The position numbers and the translations under genes are program-made. A stretch of 32,034 nt of DNA from Paracoccaceae bacterium (GTDB lineage: Bacteria > Pseudomonadota > Alphaproteobacteria > Rhodobacterales > Rhodobacteraceae): NCBI GenBank assembly GCA_015487255.1, contig WFQA01000123.1:1-32034 (forward strand), written 5' to 3'. Position 1 is the stretch's first letter, and each line of letters starts with the position of its first letter. This document shows, one piece after another, positions 1 through 8,733 of this stretch. The notes below the pieces were generated by a model that saw nothing but the letters and a program-made list of their open reading frames with translations, ran no database searches and had not been told where the DNA came from.

Positions 1-1
1 C

Positions 2-787
2 TCAAGGCCCCAACCCGGGCTGCCCGATCTATCGCATCTCAAGATATTGCTGGCCGAGGATAACCCGACCAACCAGCTGGTCGCCACCCAGATGCTCAAA
101 AAAATGAATGCCCGCGTGGAGACCGCCGCTGACGGGGTGGAGGCGATGGCCTGTTTTGAGCGTGGCGATTATAACCTTGGCCTGATTGATATCGAAATGC
201 CGCGCAAATCCGGGCTGGAGGTTCTGCGCGAGATGCGCGCGCGGGGTGATGAAAAGGCCGGGATGACGCTTTTGGCCCTGACAGCCTATGTGCTGCCCGA
301 ACATCAGGAGCGGATAACCGCGGCCGGGGCGGATGGCATTATCGCCAAGCCGCTCACGGATATAGCCGCCTTTGGCAATGCGATTTTGGTTTATGCCGGC
401 GGGGGCGGGGCCACAGCCCCCAGCGCACCGCAACCCGGCAGCCCGGATGCGAATATCGACCTGAATATCTATAACGGCCTGAAAAAAATCATCGGCAAGG
501 ATTCGATGCTGGAGCTGCTGGGCAAGGTGCAAAGCGATTTGTCCGATGTGCAATCCGGCCTGCGTGATGGGGTCGAGGCCAGGGATACCGGTCCGGTCCG
601 GGCCAATACCCATATTCTGATCTCGGTGGCCGGGGCAATTGGCGCGGTGGGCCTGCAGCATATTGCCGAACGGCTGAATGCCACCGCCAAATCGGCTGAC
701 TGGGCAGATATCATGCCACAGGCCAAGCGTTGCCAGGCGGCGATTGCAGCGGTATTGGGCTTTGTTGCCCAAGAGCTGGAAAGCTGA
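2..787 (+). CDS. Hybrid sensor histidine kinase, C-terminal part (receiver + HPt), 5' end outside window
   Basis: The reading frame is open from the window edge, so the kinase core must lie upstream. A receiver domain starts near base 40 with ILLAEDNPTNQ and carries the phospho-acceptor Asp in LIDIEMPRKSG and the late Lys in IIAKPL. A Gly/Ala/Pro-rich linker (about 395-440) leads to an all-helical HPt domain. Its likely His (codon 611-613) lies in THILISVAGAIGA; the usual HxxKG Lys is replaced, but the AGxIG and LQxxAexL pattern is kept. A kinase-receiver-HPt layout implies a multistep phosphorelay at the inner membrane. The partner is probably the sigma-54 response regulator that begins 12 bases downstream. 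The input signal cannot be seen. Confidence 0.85.
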   Translation, partial: SRPQPGLPDLSHLKILLAEDNPTNQLVATQMLKKMNARVETAADGVEAMACFERGDYNLGLIDIEMPRKSGLEVLREMRARGDEKAGMTLLALTAYVLPEHQERITAAGADGIIAKPLTDIAAFGNAILVYAGGGGATAPSAPQPGSPDANIDLNIYNGLKKIIGKDSMLELLGKVQSDLSDVQSGLRDGVEARDTGPVRANTHILISVAGAIGAVGLQHIAERLNATAKSADWADIMPQAKRCQAAIAAVLGFVAQELES

Positions 788-799
788 TAGAGGCCGGGT

Positions 800-2200
800 A
801 TGAATTTACCTCTGCTGCTTGTTGAAGATACCTCGTCACTGGCGATGGTTTACCGCACCGTGCTGGAAAAGGCCGGCAACAGGGTTGTGTCTTGTGATTC
901 GATCATGGCGGCGCGGGAGGCCATGGGCGAGCAGCGCTTCAGCGTGATTTTGCTGGACCTGACCCTGCCGGACGGGGACGGGATGGAGCTGATGGATGAT
1001 ATCCTGAAAGGTGGCGCCAAGGTGATCGTAATCACTGCCAATGGTTCGATCAACCGCGCCATAGAGGCGATGCGCGAAGGCGCGTTTGATTTTCTGGTCA
1101 AGCCGTTTGACGAAAAAAAGCTGCTTGGCGCGGTAAAAAATGCCCAGCAGGTGCAGGCGGCCAGCCCCGCCCCAAGCGCTGATACCCCGCACCGCGCCCC
1201 GCCGGATGCGCAGGGCGCGTTTTATGGTTTTCTGGGCAAATCCGCCAAAATGCAGCAGATCTACCAGATGATCAGCAATATCGGCCGCAGCTCGGCCACG
1301 GTATTCATCACCGGCGAAAGCGGCACCGGCAAGGAGGTGGCGGCCAAGGCTATTCACGCGATCTCATCCCGCGCCAAGGGGCCGTTTGTGCCGCTGAATT
1401 GCGGGGCGATTCCGGGTGATCTGCTCGAATCCGAGGTGTTTGGGCATCTGAAAGGCTCGTTTACCGGGGCGATTGCCAACAAGACCGGCGCGGCCGAAGC
1501 CGCTTCGGGCGGCACGTTGTTTCTTGACGAGATCTGCGAGATGGATCTGAGCCTGCAAACCAAGCTGCTGCGCTTTCTGGAGACCTCAAAAATCCAGCCG
1601 GTGGGGGCGGTGAGCGCCAAATCGGTTGATGTGCGCATTCTCTGCGCCACCAATCGCGACCCGCTGGATGAGGTCAGGGCCGGGCGGTTTCGCGAGGATC
1701 TTTATTATCGCCTGCATGTGGTGCCAATGCATATGCCCGCCCTGCGCGAGCGCGGCGAGGATATAACCCTGATCGCCGAGGCGGCCCTGCACCGTTTTGC
1801 CAATGAGGAGGGGCGGGAGTTTGAGCGGCTTTCACCCGAGGTGAAGCGGATATTTGCCCGCTATGAATGGCCCGGCAATGTGCGGCAACTGCTTAATGTG
1901 TTGCGCAATGTGGTGGTGCTGCATAACGGGCTGCACGTGTTGCCCGAAATGCTGCCCGCCGATCTGATGGATGCCGCGCCAAGTGCGCCGCCAGAGCCGG
2001 GGCCAGAGCCGGGGCCGCAATCCCCCCCCGATGATTTTGGCGCTTTTGTTGGCCTGACCCTGGCGCAATTCGAGCGCAGCTTTGTTGAGGCGACGATCAA
2101 GGAGTGCAACGGTTCGGTGCCCGAAGCGGCGCGCATGCTCGGGGTGTCGCCCTCGACACTTTACCGCAAGCGCGAAGGCTGGAAAAAAGCCGCCTCCTGA
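800..2200 (+). CDS. Sigma-54-dependent Fis-family response regulator (NtrC/LuxO class)
   Basis: A 466-residue enhancer-binding protein. Residues 1-115 are a receiver (acidic pocket ED at 9-10, phospho-acceptor D53 in LLDLTLPDGDG, K101). Residues 143-380 are an AAA+ domain with Walker A GESGTGKE (172-179), Walker B GTLFLDEI (238-245) and the sigma-54 contact loop at 219-224, which reads GSFTGA instead of the usual GAFTGA. A Pro-rich linker with PEPGPEPGP (399-407) precedes a Fis-type helix-turn-helix (about 436-458, SVPEAARMLGVSPSTLYRK). Once phosphorylated it should hydrolyse ATP to open sigma-54 promoters. It follows the hybrid kinase gene directly and is very likely its output. The target genes are not visible. 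Confidence 0.93.
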   Translation: MNLPLLLVEDTSSLAMVYRTVLEKAGNRVVSCDSIMAAREAMGEQRFSVILLDLTLPDGDGMELMDDILKGGAKVIVITANGSINRAIEAMREGAFDFLVKPFDEKKLLGAVKNAQQVQAASPAPSADTPHRAPPDAQGAFYGFLGKSAKMQQIYQMISNIGRSSATVFITGESGTGKEVAAKAIHAISSRAKGPFVPLNCGAIPGDLLESEVFGHLKGSFTGAIANKTGAAEAASGGTLFLDEICEMDLSLQTKLLRFLETSKIQPVGAVSAKSVDVRILCATNRDPLDEVRAGRFREDLYYRLHVVPMHMPALRERGEDITLIAEAALHRFANEEGREFERLSPEVKRIFARYEWPGNVRQLLNVLRNVVVLHNGLHVLPEMLPADLMDAAPSAPPEPGPEPGPQSPPDDFGAFVGLTLAQFERSFVEATIKECNGSVPEAARMLGVSPSTLYRKREGWKKAAS

Positions 2201-2259
2201 GGCTTGCAAATCGGGTATTTTTGACTGCATAATCAATTTTTGCCATGCAGGATCAGCCC

Positions 2260-2661
2260 ATGCCCGTATTCCTGATAGATGAAGCCCGCCGGGTGTTTGA
2301 AAACGCCCATGCGCCCTATAGCAATTTCAGGGTTGGCGCGGCGCTGCGCTGCAAAAGCGGCGCGGTGTTTGCCGGGTGCAATGTGGAGAATGTGGCTTAC
2401 CCCGAAGGCACCTGCGCCGAGGCCGGGGCGATTGCCGCCATGGTGGCCGCCGGGCAGGGAGAAATCGCCGAGATACTGGTGCTGGCCGATAGCGCGGTGC
2501 CGGTCACGCCCTGTGGCGGCTGCCGGCAGAAGATCGCGGAATTCGGCACGCCTGAAACCGTGATCATTCTGGCCAACCCAAGCGGCGAAGTCGGCCGCAC
2601 CACTTTGGGCGCATTATTGCCCGGTTCGTTCACCCCGGCGCATCTGGCAGGAAAAAGCTGA
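2260..2661 (+). CDS. cdd: Cytidine deaminase
   Basis: Hydrolytic deamination of cytidine and deoxycytidine to uridine and deoxyuridine in the cytoplasm. I prefer the ATG at 2260 ([11 protein letters not shown]) because AGGA at 2249-2252 is seven bases upstream; the in-frame ATG at 2245 has no such site and would add five residues. The 133-residue length fits the small tetrameric class. The zinc and catalytic site is complete: TCAEAGAI gives the Cys and Glu, and PCGGCRQ the other two Cys. [14 protein letters not shown] is the family signature. It is the first gene of a five-gene salvage operon, and its stop overlaps the deoA start (TGATG). Confidence 0.96.
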   Translation: MPVFLIDEARRVFENAHAPYSNFRVGAALRCKSGAVFAGCNVENVAYPEGTCAEAGAIAAMVAAGQGEIAEILVLADSAVPVTPCGGCRQKIAEFGTPETVIILANPSGEVGRTTLGALLPGSFTPAHLAGKS

Positions 2662-3968
2662 TGCTGGCGCAGGAGGTTATCGCCGCCAAGCGCGATGGCA
2701 GGGCGCTGAGCCGGGATGAGATCGAATTTTTTATCCGGGGGCTGACCGATGGCACGGTTTCCGGCGAGCAGGCGGCGGCTTTTGCCATGGCAGTTTATTT
2801 CCAAAAGATGGAACTGGGCGAGCGGGTGATGCTGACCGAAGCCATGCGCGACAGCGGCGATGTGCTGCGCTGGGATCTGCCCGGCCCGGTGCTTGATAAG
2901 CATTCGACCGGCGGCGTGGGAGATAATATCTCGCTGATGCTGGCCCCGGCGCTGGCGGTTTGCGGGGCCTATGTGCCGATGATCTCGGGGCGCGGGCTGG
3001 GGCATACCGGCGGCACGCTGGATAAATTCGACGCGATTCCGGGCTATGAAACCCAGCCGGATGTGGCGACCCTGCGCAGGGTTACCCGCGCGGTGGGCTG
3101 TGCGATTATCGGCCAGACCGGCGCGGTGGCCCCGGCAGACAAGCGGCTTTACAGTATACGCGATGTGACCGCGACGGTGGAATCGGTTGATCTGATCACC
3201 GCGTCGATCCTGTCCAAAAAGCTGGCGGCGGGGCTGGAGGGGCTGGTGCTGGATGTAAAATGCGGCTCGGGGGCGTTTATGGACAGCCTGCCAAAAGCGC
3301 GGGAGCTGGCCGAAAGCCTGGTGCGGGTGGGCAATGATGCCGGTTGTGCCACCAGCGCCCTGATCACCGATATGAACGAGCCGCTGGCCCGCGCGGCGGG
3401 CAACGCGCTTGAGATGCAAAACGCAGTCGATTTTCTGACCGGCCGCGAGATAGACAGCCGCCTGTGGGATGTGACCATCGCACTGGGGGCGGAGCTTTTG
3501 GCCAATGCTGGGCTGGCTTCAGGCGGGGAAGCCGGGATGGAAATGATGCGCGCGGCGCTGCAATCGGGCCGGGCGGCGGAGCGGTTTGGCCAAATGGTGG
3601 CCGCGCTTGGCGGGCCGGCGGATTTTGTCGAAAAGGCTGAAAGCCACCTTGAAAAGGCGCCATTGGTGGAAGAGGTTTACGTGGTTGAATCCGGTTTTGT
3701 GCAAGCGATAGACACCCGCGCCGTTGGCATGGCCGTGGTGGCGCTGGGCGGTGGGCGGCGCAAATCGAGCGACCCGATCGACTATGCCGTGGGGCTGGAT
3801 TGGCTGGCCGGGCTTGGCCAGCATGTGGATAATGAGCAGCCGATTGCCCGGCTGCATGGGCGCGATAAAGCCGCGCTGGCAGAGGCGAAGCGACGGGTGG
3901 TTGCCGCTTATGAAATCGGCGATACCGCCCCGCCGGAAACCCCGCTGATTATCGAGAGGATAGGTTGA
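2661..3968 (+). CDS. deoA: Thymidine phosphorylase
   Basis: Phosphorolysis of thymidine and deoxyuridine to the base plus 2-deoxyribose-1-phosphate. The 435 residues match the usual length. The phosphate-binding motif KHSTGGVGD is at 80-88 and the family signature [14 protein letters not shown] at 109-122; the Gly-rich C-terminal domain contains [12 protein letters not shown]. The ATG overlaps the cdd stop and is preceded by AGGA at 2650-2653. Its 3' end overlaps deoB in the same TGATG manner, so translation of the operon looks coupled. Product deoxyribose-1-phosphate would be passed to DeoB. Pyrimidine-nucleoside phosphorylases of Gram-positives are related, but the neighbours favour DeoA. 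Confidence 0.96.
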   Translation: MLAQEVIAAKRDGRALSRDEIEFFIRGLTDGTVSGEQAAAFAMAVYFQKMELGERVMLTEAMRDSGDVLRWDLPGPVLDKHSTGGVGDNISLMLAPALAVCGAYVPMISGRGLGHTGGTLDKFDAIPGYETQPDVATLRRVTRAVGCAIIGQTGAVAPADKRLYSIRDVTATVESVDLITASILSKKLAAGLEGLVLDVKCGSGAFMDSLPKARELAESLVRVGNDAGCATSALITDMNEPLARAAGNALEMQNAVDFLTGREIDSRLWDVTIALGAELLANAGLASGGEAGMEMMRAALQSGRAAERFGQMVAALGGPADFVEKAESHLEKAPLVEEVYVVESGFVQAIDTRAVGMAVVALGGGRRKSSDPIDYAVGLDWLAGLGQHVDNEQPIARLHGRDKAALAEAKRRVVAAYEIGDTAPPETPLIIERIG

Positions 3969-5164
3969 TGGCGCGGGCATTTTTGCTGATCATGGATTCG
4001 GTGGGCATAGGGGGGGCGCGTGATGCGGCGAAGTTTGGCGATGAGGGGGCCAACACGCTGGGCCATATCGCGGCTGAATGCGCCGCCGGACGGGCGGATA
4101 TTGGCCGCGAAGGGGTGTTGCATCTGCCCAATCTAGATGCGCTCGGCCTTGGCGCGGCAGCGCGCGAGGCCTGCGGGGCATTGCCCATCGGGCTGGCTGG
4201 CAAGGCGGGGCATTACGCTGTGGCCAACGAGGTTTCAAACGGCAAGGATACCCCGACCGGCCACTGGGAGCTGGCAGGCGTGCCGGTGCCGTTTGACTGG
4301 CATTATTTTCCCGATACCGAGCCGTGCTTCCCGCCGGATAAGATCGCTGAATTCATCAAGCGCGCGGGCCTGCCGGGGATATTGGGAGACAAGCACGCCT
4401 CGGGCACGGTGATCATTGACGAGCTTGGGCAAGAGCATATGCGAAGCGGCAAGCCGATTTGTTATACCTCTGCCGACAGTGTTTTTCAGATCGCCGCTCA
4501 TGAGGAGAGTTTTGGCCTGGAGCGGTTGTTGGAAATCTGCCGGATCGCGGCGGAGATTTTCCATCCGATGATGGTGGGCCGAGTGATTGCGCGGCCTTTC
4601 ACCGGCACGCCGGGGGGTTTTCAGCGCACGCCCAACCGGCGCGATTATGCCATTGCCCCGCCAGAGCCAACGCTCTGTGACCGGGTGGTTGCGGCTGGCG
4701 GGCGGGTGCTGGCAGTGGGCAAAATAGGCGATATTTTTGCCCATCGGGGGATATCCGAGGTTTTCAAGGGCCGTGACGACATGGCGCTGGTTGATCACAC
4801 CGTGGCCCTGATGGGGCAAGCGCGGGATGGGGACCTGGTTTTTGCCAATTATGTGGAGTTTGACAGCCTCTATGGCCACCGGCGCGATGTGGCGGGCTAC
4901 GCGCGGCATCTGGAGGCGTTTGACGCCCGTCTGCCGGAGCTATTATCGGGCCTGCGGATGGGGGACCTGTTGATGATTTCAGCCGATCATGGCAATGACC
5001 CGACATGGCCCGGCACCGAGCACACCCGCGAGCGGGTGATGGTGCTGATCGCGGGCATCGGCGGGGCGGGCAGCCTTGGGCAGGTTGGCTTTGTTGATGT
5101 GGGCGAGACGATTGCGGCGCATCTGGGGCTGGCCCCCGGCAGATACGGAAAGAGCTTTTTATGA
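3968..5164 (+). CDS. deoB: Phosphopentomutase
   Basis: Interconverts (deoxy)ribose-1-phosphate and -5-phosphate, linking nucleoside phosphorolysis to central metabolism. It belongs to the alkaline phosphatase superfamily. The N-terminal metal motif is MDSVGIGG (D10). The nucleophile Thr lies in [11 protein letters not shown] (residues 91-101). The C-terminal metal cluster is SADHGNDPT followed by GTEHTRE. The ATG at 3968 overlaps the deoA stop and has GAGAGGA upstream; an in-frame TTG at 3965 would add a single residue and is less likely. The 398-residue length is typical. The stop overlaps the next start (ATGA at 5161-5164). Confidence 0.96.
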   Translation: MARAFLLIMDSVGIGGARDAAKFGDEGANTLGHIAAECAAGRADIGREGVLHLPNLDALGLGAAAREACGALPIGLAGKAGHYAVANEVSNGKDTPTGHWELAGVPVPFDWHYFPDTEPCFPPDKIAEFIKRAGLPGILGDKHASGTVIIDELGQEHMRSGKPICYTSADSVFQIAAHEESFGLERLLEICRIAAEIFHPMMVGRVIARPFTGTPGGFQRTPNRRDYAIAPPEPTLCDRVVAAGGRVLAVGKIGDIFAHRGISEVFKGRDDMALVDHTVALMGQARDGDLVFANYVEFDSLYGHRRDVAGYARHLEAFDARLPELLSGLRMGDLLMISADHGNDPTWPGTEHTRERVMVLIAGIGGAGSLGQVGFVDVGETIAAHLGLAPGRYGKSFL

Positions 5165-6135
5165 ATTTCAGCGAGATACCGAAAACCGAATTGCACCTGC
5201 ATCTTGAAGGTGCGGCCCCGCCGGATTTCATCCGGCGCCTGGCGGCGGAAAAGGGCGTTGGCATGGACGGGGTTTTTGATGCGGACGGCGCTTATGTCTG
5301 GTCGGATTTCGTGGAATTTCTGCGCACCTATGAGCGCGCCTGCGAGGTGCTGAAAACCCCGGAGGATTTTGGGCGGTTGGTAAGTGCGGTGCTGAAAGAG
5401 CAGATGGTGCACGGGGTGATTTATACCGAGATGTTCCTCGCCCCGGATTTTTGCGGCGGGGGTGACCTTGTGGCGTGGAAGGAATATCTGGCGGCGATGA
5501 GCGAGGCGGCCGAGGCCAGTGCGGTGGAGGTGCGCTTCATCCCGACCTGTGTGCGCCATTTTGGCCCCGAGCAGGCGCGGGTGAGCGCAAGGCTGAGTGC
5601 GGAAACCGCCGGCGGGCTGGTGACGGGCTTTGGCATGGGCGGGGATGAAAGCGCCCATAGCGCGGCGGATTTCGCTTATGCGTTTGACATGGCCCGCGAG
5701 GCCGGGCTGGGGCTGACCAGCCATGCCGGAGAGGTTGAGGGGCCAAGCTCGGTTGTGGAAACGATGGATGCGTTAAAGGTGAGCCGGATCGGCCACGGGG
5801 TGCGCTCGATTGAGGACCCGGCGCTGGTTCGGCGCCTGGCTGATGAGGGTGTGGTGCTGGAGGTTTGCCCCGGTTCCAACATCGCGCTGGGGATATTTAC
5901 TGATTACAAGGCGCACCCGATTGCAGCATTGCGTGATGCCGGGGTTTTGCTGACGGTTTCCACCGATGACCCACCCTATTTCCATACCGATATGAGCGCT
6001 GAATATCGTGGGCTGCATGCGGCGCTGGGCTGGAAGCGGGATGATTTTGATGCGATAAACCGGGCTGCTATGAATGCCGCCTTTTGTGATGAAGATACAA
6101 AGGCCAGAATGCTGGCCAGATTTAACGGAGCTTGA
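5161..6135 (+). CDS. add: Adenosine deaminase (adenine deaminase possible)
   Basis: Amidohydrolase-fold purine deaminase of 324 residues. Zinc and catalytic residues are all present: HLHLEG near the N terminus, SHAGE, GHGV and STDDPP. The expected reaction is adenosine to inosine plus ammonia. The ATG overlaps the deoB stop, with GGAAAG upstream. Adenine deaminases share this scaffold, and the TDDPPYF segment is not decisive; the nucleoside salvage operon argues for adenosine as substrate. Sure of the family, less sure of substrate. Confidence 0.88.
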   Translation: MNFSEIPKTELHLHLEGAAPPDFIRRLAAEKGVGMDGVFDADGAYVWSDFVEFLRTYERACEVLKTPEDFGRLVSAVLKEQMVHGVIYTEMFLAPDFCGGGDLVAWKEYLAAMSEAAEASAVEVRFIPTCVRHFGPEQARVSARLSAETAGGLVTGFGMGGDESAHSAADFAYAFDMAREAGLGLTSHAGEVEGPSSVVETMDALKVSRIGHGVRSIEDPALVRRLADEGVVLEVCPGSNIALGIFTDYKAHPIAALRDAGVLLTVSTDDPPYFHTDMSAEYRGLHAALGWKRDDFDAINRAAMNAAFCDEDTKARMLARFNGA

Positions 6136-6136
6136 G

Positions 6137-6766
6137 ATGAACCATTTTACCCTCGTCAACCACCCTTTGGTGCAACATAAACTCACCAAGATGCGGGATA
6201 AAACCTGCTCCACTGCGGTGTTTCGCCAGCTTTTGCGGGAGATCAGCCACCTGCTCGCCTATGAGGCTACGCGCGACCTGCCGATGACCATGACCACGGT
6301 GGAAACACCGCTGGAGGAGATGGAAGCCCCGGTTCTAAAAGGGAAAAAGCTGGCGCTGATCTCCATTTTGCGCGCAGGGAACGGGCTGCTTGACGGGGTG
6401 TTGGAACTGATCCCCTCGGCCCGGGTGGGGTTTGTGGGCTTGTATCGGGATGAGGCGACGCTGAAGCCGGTGCAATATTATTTCAAGGTGCCAAAGGAGA
6501 TGGACGAGCGGGTGGTGATCGCGGTGGACCCGATGCTGGCGACGGGCAATTCGTCGGTAGCGGCGATTGATTTACTGAAGGAATCCGGCGCAAAGGACAT
6601 CCGGTTCATGTGCTTGCTGGCGGCACCTGAAGGGGTGGAGCGGATGAAGGAGGCGCACCCGGATGTGCCTATTATTTCTGCGGCGCTGGACCGGCAATTG
6701 AGTGACATCGGTTATATCCTGCCGGGGCTTGGTGATGCGGGTGACCGGATGTTTGGCACGAAATAG
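6137..6766 (+). CDS. upp: Uracil phosphoribosyltransferase
   Basis: Converts uracil plus PRPP to UMP, recovering the base released by DeoA-type phosphorolysis. I place the start at ATG 6137 ([16 protein letters not shown]), one base after the add stop and with CGGAG at 6126-6130; the frame stays open further upstream inside add, but that is not a plausible start. Family motifs are [19 protein letters not shown], the PRPP loop [11 protein letters not shown] and the uracil-binding C terminus [18 protein letters not shown]. The PRPP loop has GNS where enterobacterial enzymes have GGS. Length is 209 residues, as usual. Last gene of the operon; the type A hairpin repeat starts nine bases after the stop. 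Confidence 0.96.
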   Translation: MNHFTLVNHPLVQHKLTKMRDKTCSTAVFRQLLREISHLLAYEATRDLPMTMTTVETPLEEMEAPVLKGKKLALISILRAGNGLLDGVLELIPSARVGFVGLYRDEATLKPVQYYFKVPKEMDERVVIAVDPMLATGNSSVAAIDLLKESGAKDIRFMCLLAAPEGVERMKEAHPDVPIISAALDRQLSDIGYILPGLGDAGDRMFGTK

Positions 6767-6775
6767 CAACGGGAG

Positions 6776-6930
6776 CCGCCGAGCGTAAGCTCGGCCACCG
6801 GCGTCGCCAGACACTGTTCAGCTTTGCTGATAAAGTGCCTTTTTCGAGTGGGGCTTTAGCCCCGCAGAGGAAAAGGCAAGCTTGCCGGAATGTCAGGGTA
6901 TTTTACTGCAGCGCCACCGCGCGCGCCTCC
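6776..6930 (+). repeat. Structured intergenic repeat, family A, copy 1
   Basis: Lies between the convergent ends of upp and uraD. Hairpins in order: 6778-6784 with 6789-6795 (7 bp, GTAA loop); CACT/AGTG (6812-6815/6834-6837) enclosing CAGC/GCTG (6819-6822/6826-6829); a 9-bp stem 6837-6845/6869-6877 enclosing GGGGC/GCCCC (6850-6854/6859-6863). A CAAGCTTG palindrome and the terminal module TTTTACTGCAGCGCC follow. Within the 88-base core (6803-6890) I count 83 identities with copy 2 at 13827-13914. Likely a REP-like element or bidirectional terminator. Confidence 0.85.
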
Positions 6931-6990
6931 TTCGGCGACCCTTCGGGCCACCTCGTCGGCGCGTGCGTGCAAAAAGCACGACGGGGATGA

Positions 6991-7476
6991 TTAACCGTTC
7001 AATAGGGCTTTCAGGCGCAGATTTGCGATTTGGTGGACCTGATCGAGTGCCTCGCGAAACTCAATCTCCGGAGAATTTTCCACCCGCGCACGGAAATTTT
7101 CCAGAATCTCGTGGCGCTTCCGACCGCGCACAGCCAAAATATAGGGAAAGCCAAACCGGGATTTGTAGTGCTGGTTGAGCGTGGTGAATTCCTCAAACTC
7201 CGCTTCGGTGCATTGGTCCAGCCCGGCGCTGGCTTGTTCGGATGTGCTCTCGGCCGTCAGCACGCCGGATTTGGCCAGCTTGCCTGCAAGGTCGGGGTGG
7301 GCGCGGAGCAGGGCGAGTTGGGCCTCGGCCCCCGCTTTCTCAACGATTTTACGCATCACGTCGGGCAGGTCTTGCGGTGCGGGCGGCTCCATATCAAAGG
7401 CTTTTTCGGCCACCCACGGGCTATGCTCATAGACCCCGCCGAAGCGCTCAACATAGGCGCGTTTGTTATGTATCAT
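6991..7476 (-). CDS. uraD: OHCU decarboxylase
   Basis: 2-oxo-4-hydroxy-4-carboxy-5-ureidoimidazoline decarboxylase, the last step from urate to S-allantoin. The 161 residues match single-domain UraD proteins. The catalytic His is H60 in RAHPDLAGKLA, and the substrate-binding segment FGFPYILAVRGR is at 108-119. It is transcribed away from puuD across a 69-base gap, so the two probably share control. HIU hydrolase, needed between PuuD and UraD, is not in this window. Confidence 0.95.
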   Translation of the reverse strand: MIHNKRAYVERFGGVYEHSPWVAEKAFDMEPPAPQDLPDVMRKIVEKAGAEAQLALLRAHPDLAGKLAKSGVLTAESTSEQASAGLDQCTEAEFEEFTTLNQHYKSRFGFPYILAVRGRKRHEILENFRARVENSPEIEFREALDQVHQIANLRLKALLNG

Positions 7477-7502
7477 GCCATCTCCAGATTTTGCTTTCCG
7501 TT

Positions 7503-7526
7503 TATAATTTGACCGTCTAGTCTAGA
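7503..7526. promoter_or_regulatory. Possible promoter/operator between uraD and puuD
   Basis: The 69-base divergent gap has a perfect TATAAT at 7503-7508 and, right after it, the palindrome TCTAG-T-CTAGA at 7516-7526, near where transcription toward puuD would start. On the other strand the same AT-rich stretch reads TTATAAA and could serve uraD. No good -35 hexamer is seen for either direction, so this is only suggestive. Confidence 0.3.
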
Positions 7527-7545
7527 AAAAAACAAGAGGAAAATC

Positions 7546-8733
7546 ATGGCAAGCATTTTGCAAGAATGGATCAGCCTGTTTGTGCGCTGGGCGCATATCA
7601 TTTCCGCCATCGGCTGGATCGGCTCGTCGTTTTATTTCATGTGGCTCGATAGCAGCCTTAAAAAGCGCAAAGGGCTGCCCGAGGGGGCCAAGGGGGATAG
7701 CTGGGCCGTGCATGGCGGCGGGTTTTATCATGTGGTCAAATACCAGATCGCGCCTGATGAAATGCCCGAGGCGCTGAAATGGTTCAAGTGGGAGAGCTAT
7801 GCCACATGGCTGACCGGCTTTGCTATGGTTGTGGTGGTGTATTACTGGGGGGCCAATGGGCTGTTGATCGACCGCGAGGTGGCCGACCTGAGCGTAGCTC
7901 AGGCGATTTCGATCTCGGTTGGCTCGTTGATCGCGGCCTGGTTTTTTTATGACTGGCTGTGCAAATCGCCGCTCAAATCCCGCCCGGTGCTGGTATTTGC
8001 CGTATTGTTTGTGGCGATCGTGGCGGCAAGCTGGGGCTTTCAGCAGGTGTTTTCGCCGCGTGCGGCCTGGCTGCATACCGGGGCGATCATTGCCACGATG
8101 ATGACCGGCAATGTGTTTTTTATCATCATCCCCAACACCAAGATCGTGGTGGCTGATCTGAAAGCCGGGCGCACGCCCGACGGTAAATATGGCGAGATCG
8201 CCAAGCTGCGCTCGACCCATAACAATTACCTGACCCTGCCGGTTATTCTGATGATGATCTCCAACCATTACCCGATGCTTTACAGCCACCCCTATGCCTG
8301 GGTGATGGTGGCAATGGTGCTGGTGATCGGCGCGGTGGTGCGGATTTTTTATAATATGCACGAGGCGGGGATGACGGGGTTTTCGGTGCGCTGGCAATGG
8401 CCGGTGGTGGCGCTGTTTGCCATTGGCATGATTGTGTTTTCCACCTGGCGCCCCGATCAGCGCGCGGTGGATTTCACCCCGGCGGTGGCGATGGAGATCG
8501 TGGCTGTCAACTGCGCAATCTGCCATTCCGCCACCCCGACAAACGAGTTTTTCGATACCGCGCCGGGCGGGATAAAATTTGACACACTGGAGCAGATCCG
8601 CAGTTTCTCCAGCCAGATTATCGCGCAGGCGGTGCTTTCAAACATGATGCCGCTGGGCAATGAAACCGGCATGACCATCGATCAGCGCGAAGAGCTTGGC
8701 TCGTGGCTGCGCGCCGGTGCGCCGGCTGAATAA
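7546..8733 (+). CDS. puuD: Urate hydroxylase PuuD (membrane urate oxidase with cytochrome c tail)
   Basis: Oxidises urate to 5-hydroxyisourate at the inner membrane, with electrons going to the respiratory chain rather than directly to O2. The first 300 or so residues form several membrane segments with conserved His (RWAHIISAIGWIGSSFYF at 14-31, LHTGA, HNNYLTLPV). Residues 310-395 are a cytochrome c domain with haem motif CAICH (323-327) and probable axial Met in SNMMPLGN (365-372). The 395-residue length fits the family. SD-like AGAGGA lies eight bases before the ATG. The stop overlaps the deaminase start (TAATG), so the two are co-translated. Confidence 0.93.
   Translation: MASILQEWISLFVRWAHIISAIGWIGSSFYFMWLDSSLKKRKGLPEGAKGDSWAVHGGGFYHVVKYQIAPDEMPEALKWFKWESYATWLTGFAMVVVVYYWGANGLLIDREVADLSVAQAISISVGSLIAAWFFYDWLCKSPLKSRPVLVFAVLFVAIVAASWGFQQVFSPRAAWLHTGAIIATMMTGNVFFIIIPNTKIVVADLKAGRTPDGKYGEIAKLRSTHNNYLTLPVILMMISNHYPMLYSHPYAWVMVAMVLVIGAVVRIFYNMHEAGMTGFSVRWQWPVVALFAIGMIVFSTWRPDQRAVDFTPAVAMEIVAVNCAICHSATPTNEFFDTAPGGIKFDTLEQIRSFSSQIIAQAVLSNMMPLGNETGMTIDQREELGSWLRAGAPAE

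Noticed and set aside
2397..3419. Long open frame antisense to cdd/deoA (340 codons)
   Set aside because: Rich in Arg, His, Gln and Pro with no domain pattern; it mirrors the GC-rich codons of genuine salvage genes on the other strand.
7522..8526. Long antisense frame under puuD
   Set aside because: His/Arg-rich translation typical of the reverse of a membrane-protein gene; puuD has full family motifs.
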